Source: Pollenia angustigena | Taxonomy: Eukaryota; Arthropoda; Insecta; Diptera; Polleniidae | Assembly: GCA_930367215.1 (NCBI GenBank) | Contig: OV884059.1 | Coordinates: 16,082,945-16,146,944 of the forward strand | Reading direction: 5' to 3' | Length of the DNA: 64,000 bases | Shown here: in pieces, positions 1-11,824 of the stretch | How the letters are laid out: each line of letters starts with the position of its first letter | How positions within the stretch are numbered: the first letter of the stretch is position 1 | Program-made: the position numbers and the translations under genes | Notes under the pieces: model-generated | Seen by the model: the letters and a program-made list of their open reading frames with translations, nothing else | Told to the model about the DNA's origin: nothing | Databases searched by the model: none

Positions 1-1062
1 ACTCGTTGCTACAGCTAGTACAACATGGCAAAAACAACAGGCAATTTGTTTTTGTTCTTTTACCCGAAACTTCAAAAAAAGAACAACACTGCGCCTTCAG
101 AAACACAAAATAAAAATACAAATTAAAAAAAAACAAAAAAAAAACGTTATGGAAAATAATAAAACTATTAAAAGTTTTCTTTAAATTGGTAATTTTTTTT
201 TATTTGTCGTAAAAAAACAGAAAATTAATATAATTTGATGTATATTATAGATTATCCATTCCTATGGATACAATACAAAGTGGTCAGTTGAGTATTTTGC
301 AATTAGAATCTATGATATACATAGGTATGCCTCGCCCCCCATGATCATTAATTGCCCGATGGCAGTCGTGCTGGTTTTCTTATCGGCTATGGTGCTGTTT
401 CGATAAAGGTAGAACTTTTGGCGGCATTAACATTGAAAATAATAGAAAGATCGTAAAAAAGTTTTATAGATTTCGATATAAAATGAATCGAAATGTGTAT
501 GATGCTGTAAGAGATTTGAGTGATATACTTATGTAAGAGCGGGAACAATAGAAGTTCGTGCTTTAAAAAAGGTGATTATTACAATATTAGTTTTATTTGT
601 ATAATCACGAACACAATTTGCTTACTTGATTAGCTTAAATTTGCCTGAATAAATTAAGGATGTTAATAGCAATTGTAAAAGTGTGACATGCTCTTCAAAT
701 GGTGACAACTTTTTAAGAACCTCTTTATTTTCATCATCATCGGGCTTCATGGCTTTCAACAAAAACTTTTGCTTCTCTGAATCATATACACAAGATGTTG
801 TTTTTCTGGCCTTTGTCTATGATTCTTTCGTTTCGGTCCTGCTCCCTTATAGTATTTGTTTTTGAACAGACATGCATTTGTTATAAATGTTTTTTTTATT
901 TTAATTATATTATCAAAATTTTAATATGAAAAACTTTTTTTTTAATAAAAATATGTTTATATGTAAACAAACATAAAATTTGTTTGGCATTTGGGGTTTA
1001 ACTGGGGTAAACAGCTGACAAACACATGGGCCAACGAGTCTACCTTGTGTACTTGTACCATG
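1..1062. other. Left flank outside the duplicated block
   Basis: AT-rich sequence with no match to the regions immediately left of R2 (before 20165) or R3 (before 58635). Homology with those copies starts near 1063, so this stretch lies across the left junction of the first duplicated unit. Apart from a short coding-like frame on the minus strand at 622-816, nothing recognisable is seen. Confidence 0.5.
622..816 (-). pseudogene. Coding-like open frame, unidentified fragment
   Basis: A 64-codon open frame runs from just after a TAG (817-819) to TAA at 622-624. It has no initiating ATG near its beginning. The composition is unlike random AT-rich DNA: a charged segment includes FLLKAMKPDDDENKEVLKKL, followed by FEEHV and a hydrophobic leucine-rich tail. 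A second charged, basic stretch lies just upstream in another frame (about 811-870), as if one frameshift separates them. I do not recognise the family. It could be a terminal exon, a decayed retrocopy or a transposon relic; a chance frame is also possible. Confidence 0.3.
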
Positions 1063-1369
1063 GTACTAACAAAATCAAGTCAGTTCAAATCCAGTTTTTA
1101 CTATTCTATATTCGTGACTTGGGTTGAAACCCTCGCTTAACGCTTCCATCCTATGTAAACCGTCTCGCATTTAACAAGTAACCGACTTTAAGAAGTCTTC
1201 GGAAAATGTTAAATTCTCTTTTTCTGCTTAAGTTTATGAACAGGGGTGTCAATTCTCAATTTTTTCTCGGAAAAATTAACGTTAATGTATGTCCTGTTCG
1301 TCTATCAAGACAGACATTATAACATCCTGAGTATTAAATATTGTACTACAAATTTGGCTCAGTTTGATC

Positions 1370-1973
1370 CAGAGATCAGCAATGAATCGTTTTTTCGCTA
1401 CTCATACTGACTCATGCAATTGTAAGTATAAGTGCGTAGAAATCATTTAAACTAAACTACTCTGATTCACTCATACTCACAAGAGAAATATTTATGAGTG
1501 CGACGTCGACATTATACGCATACTCATAAATGACGTCAACTTGATTTCTAATTTCAAGAAAATACTTACAATACTCACAATGATTCAAATCATTTAGCTC
1601 ATCCATTAACCGTTTTAACGCAAAAGATAAAACACACAGCTTAATAATCAGCGCTGCCAGATAAATTTGCCAAAAAATCGTCCACTTCATACATGTAACT
1701 TTAGTAAACTGTAATTGCCAAATCGTCACTTTGCTATTTCGGGGACAAATCTGGCAGCCTCGCATTTTGCTTCGCCTATACACATTGAGTTGAGTAGATT
1801 CTAAATCAAACACTACAAATGTTGCTAAGTATGAGTACGATGAATAAAATGAAACTTTCGAGTGAATATGAGTTTGAATAACATTGGAATAAGTATGAGT
1901 GCGTATAACTACAAGAATTTATGAGTCATGATTTAGCTCTACTCACTTTTTGACTACTCATTGCTGATCTCTG
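1370..1973. mobile_element. hAT-like non-autonomous element (R1 only)
   Basis: A 604-bp insert with terminal inverted repeats CAGAGATCAGCAATGA and its complement, flanked by a perfect 8-bp duplication gtttgatc (1362-1369 and 1974-1981). R2 and R3 keep the uninterrupted site with one gtttgatc. An 8-bp duplication and CAGAG-type ends fit the hAT superfamily. No transposase is seen. Internal ACTCAT/ATGAGT motifs recur near both ends. Confidence 0.85.
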
Positions 1974-2219
1974 GTTTGATCCATTTCGTAGAGTTTGTGT
2001 TGATTTCAATAAGTTATATATATGTCAGTAATATATTGACTTTAAAGGGCCCTGGAGACTATAAAATAAGTCCATCGAGCAGTGCATATGTGTTAGTATC
2101 GTTTATTTCAGGCAACATTTGTATTGTTTTTTTTTTTTTTTCTTTTGAAAATTAAAAAACGTAAAAAAACAAAATAACTATATTTTTTCATCCGCACACT
2201 TCTTCATGTTTAAAAATAG

Positions 2220-2438
2220 GATCACAAGAGGAGGTAGGGACTATATCTTCTTCTCACAAACTTTCAAAATGGTTTAAATGAATTTAAAACATAGATAGAT
2301 CCATATTTATATGGAGACATAAGCATGATTCTCGATGGGTCCCGAATAGGGTGCATTCTCAAAAATGTGTTTTTAAATACTGTGGTGTAGGGTATCATAT
2401 GGTCAGGCTTGACCGACTATACTTTCCTACTTGTTTTT
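2220..2438. mobile_element. Terminal fragment of 'GGTCAGGCTTGACC' element, R1
   Basis: Ends in a conserved module: CTACACCACAGTA-type sequence (here inverted), TATCATATGGTCAGGCTTGACCGAC hairpin region, then TATACTTTCCTACTTG. The same end occurs at 20502-20718, 59177-59372, 45950-46022 and, inverted, 46737-46800. It is an old dispersed element, present before the R duplication. Confidence 0.6.
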
Positions 2439-2460
2439 ATTTAATTATTTTTAAATAATT

Positions 2461-2849
2461 GAAGCACAGCCGCGAATAACGTTTTAAGTTACAAAATAAT
2501 AATTTTTCAGGAGAGCAAAAAACCGTTTTTTGACAGGCAGCATTATTTGTTTTAAATTTTTTTTTTTTCTATTATTAAAAATAATGATAGTAAAAACTTT
2601 TATGCAAAAGGCATTTAAAACATTATTCCGCACTGCAAAACCATTTCGGTTTCATCATTTTGTTGGTAACTTGCAATGTTCTGCCACTGGCTGACACTTT
2701 GTACGCCATTTTGAAGGCGTTAAAGTGCATAGTTTTGGTTGATTTGATGTTTAAACTCTGTAAGAGAGTAAGGTCAACGGTTATCTGCAAAAAAAAAAAA
2801 CAGTTTTTGCAAAATGTGGCGTTTACAACGTTATTCGCGGCTGTGCTTC
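2461..2849. mobile_element. TIR element (GAAGCACAGCCGCGAATAAC ends)
   Basis: A 389-bp element with perfect inverted termini GAAGCACAGCCGCGAATAAC (2461) and the complement ending at 2849. R2 keeps only the left part (about 20761-20840) and R3 lacks it. I see no reliable target duplication and no transposase. Confidence 0.75.
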
Positions 2850-3829
2850 AATTGTATTGCGTGTATTTGTTCACTTACTTAAACTTGTAATTTGAAATAT
2901 GTAGTCTGTAAGAATTTTTCCTAGACTTAAGGAAATAATTAAATTAATTCCCGAAATCATAAGTTTGTTGTTTATGAGCTGAATGAATTCTTTCGTTATT
3001 TGAAACTTACAAATTTTAAATTTCAGAAGTAGAAAACAATTCAAAATTTGTAAAACATTTCTGTGTTGTGGTCGATTAAGTTGAAAAAACTAACTTTTTT
3101 TCATTCATTTTTTCGTTTATATATGCTCAAATTTGATATTTACACAGAAGACTATTTGTTAAGCTTCATAAAACACCTAAGTACATAATTCGTATTAAAT
3201 ATTGTGAAACACGAAAAACGTTTACATATAAACATACATATTGTGATCAAACGTCTCATAGCTAGGGTTTCTATACGCAAAAAATTCCCTGGAATTCCCG
3301 AGAATATTCGGAAATTTTTGTCGAAATTTTTCAATTTGTTTTACTATCGAGCCATTTTATTTTCAAGTTTAAAAATATAAAATAATCTGAGGGATCTAAA
3401 TCTGGCGAATAATGAATCAATTCGAATTTTATTTAATTCACTGATTTCGTCATCGCAATAGTTAATGTGTGAACTGGTTCAATGTCTAGATGAAACAACA
3501 ATTTTCTTAACAGGTTTTAGCTTGGACACCTCAATTGGTCGACGATAACGGTGTTCGTCTTAAGACCGGGATTCAGTATCCTTCGCAACCGTACGATCCA
3601 TTCACACGAAAATCGAACAAAACTCAATCCGACAAATATAGGGTGTTTAAAAATGACCGAAAGGATTTGAATTCATTATAACTTTTTATTTAGAGACATA
3701 ATTATTAAATTATTTAATTTTTATTTATTTATTTAATAAGAGTTACAAATACAATTCCAAATTATATTCTTACTTAATTAACCGAGCAATAGTAACTTAG
3801 ACCTTTAGCACGTTGTAGTGAAAAAGACC

Positions 3830-3900
3830 AGAGTCTCTTGGCGGGAATCGAACCCGCAACCCCCGCACTGATTGAATTGACTAGCCTACCGGAGCACCCA
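3830..3900 (-). repeat. tRNA-derived SINE-like relic, R1
   Basis: Read on the minus strand it contains a perfect T-arm-like sequence, GCGGGTTCGATTCCCGC (B-box), preceded by GGTAGGCTAGTCA (A-box-like). There is no matching acceptor stem, so it is not a functional tRNA. Counterparts at 21679-21746 and 60321-60388 lack a 5-base duplication seen here. Confidence 0.45.
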
Positions 3901-3932
3901 CTTATTTTATTTTTAAATACCGTATACAATGC

Positions 3933-4417
3933 TATGTTCACATTTGGTTTTTAAACGCGTTTAAGCAAAATTTTGATTTAGCTAATCAAAGCCGTTCACA
4001 TTACATTTGAGATAATTAAGATGACAGATGATTAAGAAAAAAAACACACAAAAAAACAACAAACAAATTTATATTTCTTTAAAGTATTAAAAATGGATAA
4101 AAACACTTTTATAAAGTTATCAGAAGATTATTTTAATTATTTTAATGATGAAATTGTGAAAATTTATGAATTATTTAAGGAAAAAAATAAAAACATTAGC
4201 AGAAATCTTGGCCGGCTATACACGATCATGTTGGCGATTCTACATTTGAGGTATGTTCAGTGGATTCTATGTGGTTTATGAAGTGATTTAGTTGTAATCA
4301 TGTCAATTTGAAGTGATTAACAAATCACTTCAATGTAATCATCTCGATTTTGAAGTGATTAGAGCTAAATCACGTTTGAGCTGCTTAAAGGCGCTTAAGA
4401 ACCCAAATGTGAACATA
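3933..4417. mobile_element. TIR element (TATGTTCACATTTGG ends), R1
   Basis: About 485 bp with imperfect inverted ends TATGTTCACATTTGG / CCAAATGTGAACATA and subterminal AAACGCGTTTAAGC / GCTTAAAGGCGCTTAAG. The same family is intact at 21778-22259 and 60422-60903, present as a right half at 9226-9405, and split into halves at 33312-33446 and 40527-40575. A 62-codon frame inside R1 is broken in R2 and R3 by a one-base loss, so it is probably not a gene. Confidence 0.75.
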
Positions 4418-6801
4418 TCATTAATGGAGAATATTTTTTATTAAATTATGAAAAATTATATTTCGCAATTGGCGGCCATTTTCTGTCTCGCACACACGTG
4501 CTTTTTTTACAAATTGTTCATAACTTTTACAATAATTTCGAGTGTAATTTTTGTTCGATTGAAAGTTATTCCTATTGAAGTCCTCAAGTCTTCTTCCCAA
4601 AATTCCCCAAGTCTTCTTCCCAAAATGCTGAGAAAAAAAACAAAGAAAAATTAATAATTAAAAAGGTTTTAGGGAATTCAAACCCCTTCGGTAATTTTGG
4701 GCAAACCCTATAGAAAATTTCTGCAAAATCTTTTGTCAATGCCACACTTGTACACAATTAAGATGCAAAATTATATGACTCGTCTAGAACTGTTCATAAA
4801 CCTTTGCAAGTTGGGCAAACTTGTCAAAAAAAATCTGACACGCAATTTAATTTTTAGGTCACACTATTATACTTTATGAAAACGCCCCCCTCCCTACTAC
4901 CTTGGCAGGCTCACAATCGAATACCAAAACTCTCAAGCACGTTTTTCAATAAACTCGATATTATTGTTTTTTAACTCTTACTTTCTGTAAGAAATTTAAA
5001 AAAAAAAAAACCCACAAAAAATAGTTTAAATGTGTCAAAATGCGCGATTTTGGAGGCCAATTTACGCCTCCTCTTCGAAAAATCATGCAATTTTCGAAAT
5101 TTTCACTCACTCTCACTTTTTTACTAACACACTCACACTTTTTAAATTGACCACGAGATGGCTTTCAATTTCACCTTTCTATTTGCTTAGAAAATTTACT
5201 TTCAATTTAACAGCTGAGTACAAGTTTGTCTTTATAAATTGTGTTGTTTTTGACATCTTGAAGTAAAGTGCTTACAAATTGAGTGCAGCCTATGTCACAG
5301 CTTACATTTTATGTAAATTTTGATAAGCAGTATATGTAAAAGACTATCAAGAACAACTTGAACGTGTGGCTGCAAGGTTAAGTCTAGACGAGCAATTAGT
5401 TTCGCAATTATCAAATATCAAATTATGTTGCCAACACTAGATATTAACGTGTGGACTGGATAAATATGTTTCAGAACACATGTTCATCAACAAGTGTTAT
5501 AATACATTGCTAAAGGCCGTTATATGCTTCCCTGATCTAATTATTGTTTGAAAATTTAAAAAAAAAAACAATAACAACTTATCACGACAGGCTTGTATTT
5601 TTTCAAAATACGTAAGACTTGTGTGATAGTGTAAAGCTGCTATAAGCAATTATCTTTTAACACAAGCTGTCAAAATCAGTTATCACCACATATACAATTT
5701 TAATACAAAATTTAAAAATTTATAATAAAAAATATTTATTTACAAAATAAATTGTTTGGCATAGAAAATTTAAGTATTTTTTTACTTACAAATTCATGTT
5801 TTGGGTTTAGACATACGTTTACCCTACTCTGAAATAAATATTAAACACAGAACATTTTTGTGACTTCATTCTGCCGACGTTATTGCTTATGTTAACAAAT
5901 ACAAGTTGCGGGTAAGAAACTTCTAATTTTAAAGTTATGAAAACTAAAACTCACTAACTAACCAACGAAACGTCGGGAACAAAATATTATAATTAAAAAT
6001 TGAATTTTATTTACATTGAAGTAATTTAGGCCCTATTAGCTTAACAAAAATACCATTCAAACTATTTTTGTTTTGTAAACAAAAACATGAAACAGGTGGT
6101 TGTATTATTCTTCTAGTAAAAATGTTACTTTTAGAAATTTTCAATAAATTGTTTGCCTTTTAAATTTGTATGCTCTTTTTCACTCTCTTGGTGCAAGTTT
6201 TTAAATGTTAAAATATAAAATTTGTTCATGTTATATTTAACTTCAGCGGCGTTGCCTGATTTTGCTGCTGGCAACACAACCAGGCTTACCGTTGGAAATT
6301 TTCGAAAAGGGTCACAAAAAGGGGTCAAAAAAGTGTGTTTCAATCCCATTTTAAAGAAAATAATGAGACCAAGTTTTTTAAAAAGAAACAAAAAATACTA
6401 ATTTCAGGTAGGAAGTGCTCAAAAAACGGTCACATATGACAAACATTTTTTCATCATTTTCTAAAGCACCAATGTACGGAATGAATTCCGTTTCCGAACG
6501 GAATTGTACTCTGTGGCATGGCTGATAATATATAATTTTTAATTGTTTTGCGTTGTTTTTAATATCGACCTGTTTTGTCTTTTTTTAATAACTGCATATC
6601 GATGGCTTATTATAAAAAAGGACTTACTGATAAAAAATTTATAATGCAAATTTTAATAAAAAATATCCAACATATTTTGTACTACAGCCCCTTTAAAATT
6701 TTAAATCAAGATACATGTGGCATTAGCTACCAGAATAAACCAAAAAGATTTTTAAAAAAAAAATCGAGTTAGGCCTTTTTATATTAAGCCATCGATATGT
6801 A
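4418..6801. other. Gene-free interior of block R1
   Basis: AT-rich DNA repeated at 22260-24644 and 60904-63283. Short frames recur in all three copies, but they follow from near-identity of the DNA and show no domain, no codon bias and no preferential silent change. No structured element recognised. Confidence 0.6.
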
Positions 6802-7146
6802 CCCTGCAAATAATAGGATCAGTCCAAACACGCGTGTAAAGAGTAGCCCACAATGGACCAGGACTAGTCCAAAAGTAACCCAAAAAAAACATGGTCTTTT
6901 TAACATTACGATGTCCTAGGGGAGGACCATATAACCCATTTTTGGACTGCTAACATGGTATACACAAGAGGATTAATTTTGAAGCCATTTAAAAACGAAA
7001 GCACGTCGTTAAAAAACGAAGACATGCTGTCTCACTACAAACACTTTTTAACAATGACACGGTCCATGCTTGCATTACATCGGACCAGTCCATGGAGTAG
7101 TCCATTTTATCAAAATGGATCAGGTGGTCCAATATTATTTGCAGGG
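6802..7146. mobile_element. TIR element CCCTGCAAATAATAGG, R1 copy
   Basis: Inverted ends CCCTGCAAATAATAGGA and complement TTATTTGCAGGG, with TA on both sides (possible TA duplication). Internal motifs ACCAGTCC, CACGCGTG and GGTCCA recur on both strands. Family members: 24645-30436 (interrupted), 33688-34062, 39855-40285 (foldback) and 63284-63600. Confidence 0.8.
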
Positions 7147-7413
7147 TATAAATGAATTATTTTTTTTTTTTTAATAAATATTTTAAATAGACAATAAATT
7201 GGATTGAATAATATAATTTTATTGGAAAATTGTTTTATTAGACATTTTTATTCCATAAATAATACCGAAATCACCGATAATACCGGTATCGAGATTTTCT
7301 CAATACCGAAAGGTAATGAAATCGATGATGCTGAAGTGTACGATCTTAGACTTGTGTACTTAATTTAAGTTATTTAACTGAATAATTTATCTCCCTTTTT
7401 TTGTTATTAAAAA

Positions 7414-8214
7414 AAACAAGTAAGAGTGCTATATTCGGCTATGCCGAATCTTATATACCCTTTACCATTGTGCGAGCAGAACACAGAGCAACTAGACAAA
7501 AACTAAATAATTGTTTCATATACATACATATTTACAGTACTTAAAACTTCATTATAAATAAAATTTAAAAAGCGAAAACTGGTAAATATTTTTTTTTAAA
7601 TCGTTTTTAGAAAATAAAAAAAATAAAAATATTAAAAAAAAAATTTCTTTTGAAAAAACCAAGATTCGAACCAGAGAACTCTCAGTTTCTAACTTAACAC
7701 ACCCCCTAGACAACTGAACCATGAAGGAACGTTAATCGAATATCATTAAAATAAAATATGACACGTTTACTTTTCACAAAATTCAACACAGTTGAGTTGT
7801 AATTACTTTTAATGGTTTTGTTCACCGCAATAGCAAAGTTGGGAAATATTTTCAACAAAATAGTTTGTGCCATGTATGCATGTGTGTTTGTTTGTTTTCT
7901 TTTATCTTTTTGGCGAGTTTTTAAGTAGCAAAAAAACACAAAAATTCCTAGTTTCTATTTGTAAAAATTATTTCGTTAAATACATGAAATAATAAAGAAG
8001 GGTGATAACGAAAATCATATTGGGCATTATGCTAGTATATCTAAACAATTGAAGGGGGGAGGGGGTAGATGGACATCACATGTTTAAATCAAGTTCTCTC
8101 CTCATAAGGACCTAGAATATGTATACTTAATAGGGTATTTAATCAATATTGTAGAAACTACCAACGGAATGACAAACTTATATATACCCTTTTCCACCTG
8201 TGGTGAAGGGTATA
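7414..8214. mobile_element. 'TTCGGCTATGCCGAA' hairpin-ended element, R1
   Basis: Starts with AACAAGTAAGAGTGCTATA, a TTCGGC..GCCGAA hairpin and TATATACCC, and ends with GTGAAGGGTATAAAA. The family appears as 25391-26485, 30467-31240 (left end deleted), 53446-55634 (interrupted) and 63870-64000 (cut by the window edge). Confidence 0.65.
7660..7740 (-). repeat. tRNA-derived SINE-like relic
   Basis: On the minus strand TGGTTCAGTTGTCTAGGG (A-box-like) is followed about 40 bases later by CTGGTTCGAATC (B-box). It sits inside the hairpin-ended element and is repeated at 30680-30760. No functional tRNA fold is evident. Confidence 0.4.
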
Positions 8215-8845
8215 AAAATAACAGTAGCTAAACCAAAATTTACCTTCGACGAATTTTTTGTATTTTTTCTCAGTTCTTGACTGAAATATTATAATAGCTT
8301 TTTTTTGTATGCAAAATTTAATTTAAAAAAAAAGGTTACGAAAACCGAACAAAATTGACATTTGGCGATTTCTGACATTCGGTTTGGCAATGGAGCTCAA
8401 AAAAATCTGACAACCCTGTAGAAAATCTAATTTTAAAGTCTTAAAAAATGTTTTACCCCAAACTTTTTACGGAAACTAACTACTTTTTAGGAATGTGCGT
8501 TCCTAAATCTTCACTTTAAGACATTTCCTCCATCTCCGCTTCGAATAAATTAAGAGAAGAATAAATGAAATTGTAAGTTTCTACTTTGAGTCTGTTCCAA
8601 TTTTTAAGCAATGCTAATTTTGAAAACATTTGTTAAGCTGAAACACAACTGATCAGCAGTGTTAACAAAAAACAAAATATGTGTAGGGTCAAAAAAGTGG
8701 CAAAAAATAGGAAAAAAATGATGATGAGGGTCATAAAGGATATCAGACCATCGAAAAAGGGACAAATTGATACTTTGTATCACAACTTGAAACAGATTTG
8801 AAAATTTTCAAAAATTGAGCGAAAATTTTTGAAATACAACTAGAA

Positions 8846-9150
8846 ACTAGTGCTGGGAAACTATCGATAATACTATCGATAGTCTTAAAATATCGAAAAT
8901 ATCGATAGGAAAAATAACGATATATCGAGCAAAATTTATGGAAATTTTTTATTTTGGTATTATGACTCTTAATATCGAATGAAATGTATCGTAATTTGAG
9001 ATGATAGCATTCGATATCGGGTAACCAAAGCCATAACAACTCTCTAGTTTTCATTCGATACGTCAGTGTCTATCGAATGCAGAAAAATACGATAGTTTAC
9101 TCGATACGATAGCTTACTCGATATCGAATGCGGTAATTAGGCCCCTGCCC
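8846..9150. mobile_element. hAT-like end with TATCGAT subterminal repeats
   Basis: Begins TAGTGCTGGGAAACTATCG, similar to the TAGTGCTTGGG end of the element at 25051, followed by many ATCGATA/TCGATAT repeats on both strands. Dense subterminal repeats are typical of hAT transposase-binding regions. No clear opposite end or target duplication found. Confidence 0.45.
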
Positions 9151-9225
9151 TTTTTTTCTCTACGCTTGAAATTTTTCGAAAAAATCCCTACAAAAAGGGA
9201 AAATGCCCTACTGTTGGCATCATTG

Positions 9226-9405
9226 GTCCAGTGAATAATATGTGATTGATGAAGTGATTTAATTGTAATCATGTCAATTTGAAATGATTAACAAGCAAAT
9301 CACTTTAATGTTTGTACAATCATCTCAATTTTGATGTGATTAGAGCTTAATCACGTTCGAGGTGCTTAAACACATTTAAGAACCCAAGTGTGAACATAGT
9401 AATAT
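9226..9405. mobile_element. Right half of TATGTTCACA element
   Basis: Matches the right part of 3933-4417 (AAGTGATTTAATTGTAATCATG through GTGAACATA). The left half is missing here. In unit B the same end sits at 40527-40575. Confidence 0.6.
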
Positions 9406-9439
9406 GCTAGATATCCTTTTTTTTTTTGAAAAATACCAC

Positions 9440-9677
9440 ATATCATCGGCTTAGAGTGTAAACCTGCTAAATCCACTTTTTAAGTAAATTGAGATTTTAA
9501 AGTCGTATGGTACAGAAAGATATGCCTCGTCGACCAGCATAGTTTTTCTTAAATTTGAGTCCTGAAGTGTGAAATCAACAATATTTTTGGTTTTTCTCTC
9601 AAGCAGCAAATAGGAAAATAAAAAAATTAAATTTGTTAAAAGGGAGTTAGCAGGTTTACACTCTAAGCCGACGATAT
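9440..9677. mobile_element. MITE with 31-bp TIR, unit A
   Basis: A 238-bp element with near-perfect ends ATATCATCGGCTTAGAGTGT and complement finishing CGACGATAT. Its counterpart in unit B is 40619-40860, so insertion predates the FucT6 duplication. Confidence 0.8.
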
Positions 9678-10720
9678 GTATTTTGTAAAAAGTTAGAGGG
9701 AATGTCAAAATTATTTGTTGAAAACATAAATTTAATTGTTAATAAAATATACACAATTGCTTTAGAAGGTAAATTTCTTTCCTGTATTGCAAATTTATTG
9801 TGGCTCCGCTTATTTCTTAAGCCTTATTAAATCCTTGTGTTTAAATTTTATGTTCACTTTTTTTGCTCTTAAAATTTTAAATAAATACTTTATATTATAC
9901 TCAACATTTTTCATTTTTCGAATTTATTCTATGAGCTAAATTTCAGTTATGTATTTTATAAAGCTTTTTTGCATGGTGAAATTACTAAAAGGTGGCCTCG
10001 GTAATACAACAAACATAATAATACAACATTTACAGGCAATTTGTTTTTGTTTCATGTGTATAATCAACGTCAAAAAAGGTGATACAAAGTAAACAAATAA
10101 ATATTAAAAAACAAATTATAAAAATTTTCAAATTGTAAAAAAAAATTAAAATTTTTGTAAAAACATTAAAAAAAAGGCAAATATTAAATTATTATCTTTG
10201 CCCGTATTTCATGATTTGTGTCGCTGTAGTTTGAATTGATGACTGTCAAGAAAAGATTTTTTAAATATCAAATTTTCAATAAAAAAATGCAATTGCATGC
10301 TTAAAATGCATAGCCTAAGCCCAAGAAGCTCTACATATACTACGTGGTTTTATTTTATTATTTATGCCCAACGTTTGCTGGAAATAGAGAATATTTCAAG
10401 TAAAAAGTTCCAGCTGTATATTAAACGGAAAACAAAATCGTGGCCCTGATTTATTTCTTATTTCATAAAAAAAAAATGCATAGTCCGGGCATGAGAAGCT
10501 TAATGTAAACCTCGTGGCTTTCTATACCCTGTTTATGTCCTACGTAAGCTACAAAAATAAAATAAAATTGAAAAAACAGAAAAATTCATAACGAAAATTT
10601 CAATACACTTTGACAAATAAATAAAAATTTTATTTAAATAAGTTTATTTTTTTTATTAAGATTTTTAACTAATTTTTTCACAAAATGTAAACAAAGCTTG
10701 ACATTCAGAATACCATAAAG
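9678..10720. other. Gene-free AT-rich spacer
   Basis: No gene or element resolved. Two diverged copies of a segment around AAAATGCATAG..AGAAGCT occur near 10300 and 10480. The left end corresponds to sequence around the Helitron in unit B. Confidence 0.5.
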
Positions 10721-10724
10721 CAGA

Positions 10725-10840
10725 AAATCCTTGCGCCCGGCCGAAGGCCGGCTTTGCATTGATGCTTTAGTTAGCGAAGCCGGTTTTTGTTATAGCATAG
10801 AGGAGAAATCGTTGCGCACGGCCAAAGGCCGGCTATTCTT
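10725..10840. repeat. GC-rich hairpin repeat, unit A
   Basis: Two tandem units of the family arrayed at 50692-51110, in the opposite orientation. Each has a CGGCCGAAGGCCGG-type hairpin and TTAGTTAGCGAAGCC. Unit B counterpart at 41880-42020. Confidence 0.7.
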
Positions 10841-11824
10841 TGGAGTTTGTAAATATGTGTTAGCGAGACCGCCGGACGCGATCCGCCCCCCCCCCCCCCC
10901 ACTTCCACCTCCTGTACCATATTTTTTCAACACTTAACAATGGCAAGTCATTCTTTTGGCAATTTGTAACTGTAACAATTACACTGTTATGGCGTTATTT
11001 CCACTTTGGTTACTAAACGATTATGGTGATATTGCACTTGGATGATGTTAATAAAGCCATATGGTTTTATTTCTCACTACATTGCCTATGGCTTTGTAGC
11101 ACGGCGGCTGTCAATTTATGCGTTAACTTCTAAACGGATGTGTCGAGGAAGGGGATCTTCTACAAAGATTTGATGGTTGGGACTGAATATGGCAATAACA
11201 TGCCTTTTGTAACTGTTTTGTTAGCAACACATTGTCCTTGTCTCCTCATGAATGTAACACACACTTGAGTTGTCAAGCGAGAAAAATCTTCCCGCGCTGT
11301 TTCCTGTTAAAAATAAATTGTAAAAATGGGATAAAATTGCCAGAGAATTTTAATTCGTAATGTAATCAACGTTTTTTTTTTTTTTTTTTAATGATAAATA
11401 AAGTTTTGCATTTATTTTCGTTTTTTTTTTTTAATAAATTACTTTATTGGCAACACTTGCATAATCTCCTAAAATGTCATGGTCACATAAGGTACCGTTG
11501 CGATTTTATAGCAAGAACAATTTTATTGTAAGCGAGAAATTTCATACAAAATTTATATGAAATAAAATAAAAAAGCCCTCTCCTGTAAAATTTGATTTTT
11601 GGCGCTTACGTTATTTTCGCGGTTAGGGGTTGAAATAAGTATATATAAATTAAGCTTTTGTTGCAAACTACATAAGTAACTATGTACATATAAGAAACGT
11701 AAGTAAATAAATTACAATATGTATAAATAGACAAAATGCTTCAAAAGCATCATTGATGCTCTTCCAGGGCCGTATCAAACATTCATGACATATGCGCATC
11801 TTTGATGTTTTTAAAGCACATTTT
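10841..11824. other. FucT6-A downstream region
   Basis: Contains a run of C (about 10887-10900) and AT-rich spacer. Parts match the unit B region 42050-42437, but A is several hundred bases longer. The stop codon of FucT6-A is overlapped by an AATAAA, and I cannot place the polyadenylation site. Confidence 0.5.

Larger units (their letters stand above)
1063..8760. repeat. Segmental duplication block R, copy R1
   Basis: Collinear with 20165-31815 (R2) and 58635-64000 (R3), differing at scattered positions and by discrete insertions and deletions. R1 alone carries the hAT-like insert at 1370-1973, an intact TIR element at 2461-2849, about 100 extra bases around 3660-3760 and a 5-base duplication near 3876. 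R2 and R3 share the alternative state at the last two, so R1 is the outgroup copy. The parts outside the listed elements (for example 4420-6800) hold short frames but no convincing gene. Confidence 0.85.

Noticed and set aside
1457..1813. A 118-codon minus-strand frame
   Set aside because: It lies entirely inside the hAT-like insert, uses CTC/ATACTC repeats and resembles no transposase.
3830..3900. A functional tRNA gene
   Set aside because: The T-arm is perfect, but no acceptor stem pairs and the D and anticodon arms are not formed. It is repeated with each R block, so it is called a SINE-like relic.
4448..6391. Short open frames preserved in all three R copies (for example 5030-5266 plus strand, 6131-6391 minus strand)
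   Set aside because: The DNA itself is near-identical, so frame sharing is expected. No domain, codon signature or silent-site bias is seen.
10727..10840. Bacterial-type terminator or integron attC site suggested by the GGCC hairpins
   Set aside because: Eukaryotic context and dispersed tandem repeats make a repeat-family explanation far simpler.
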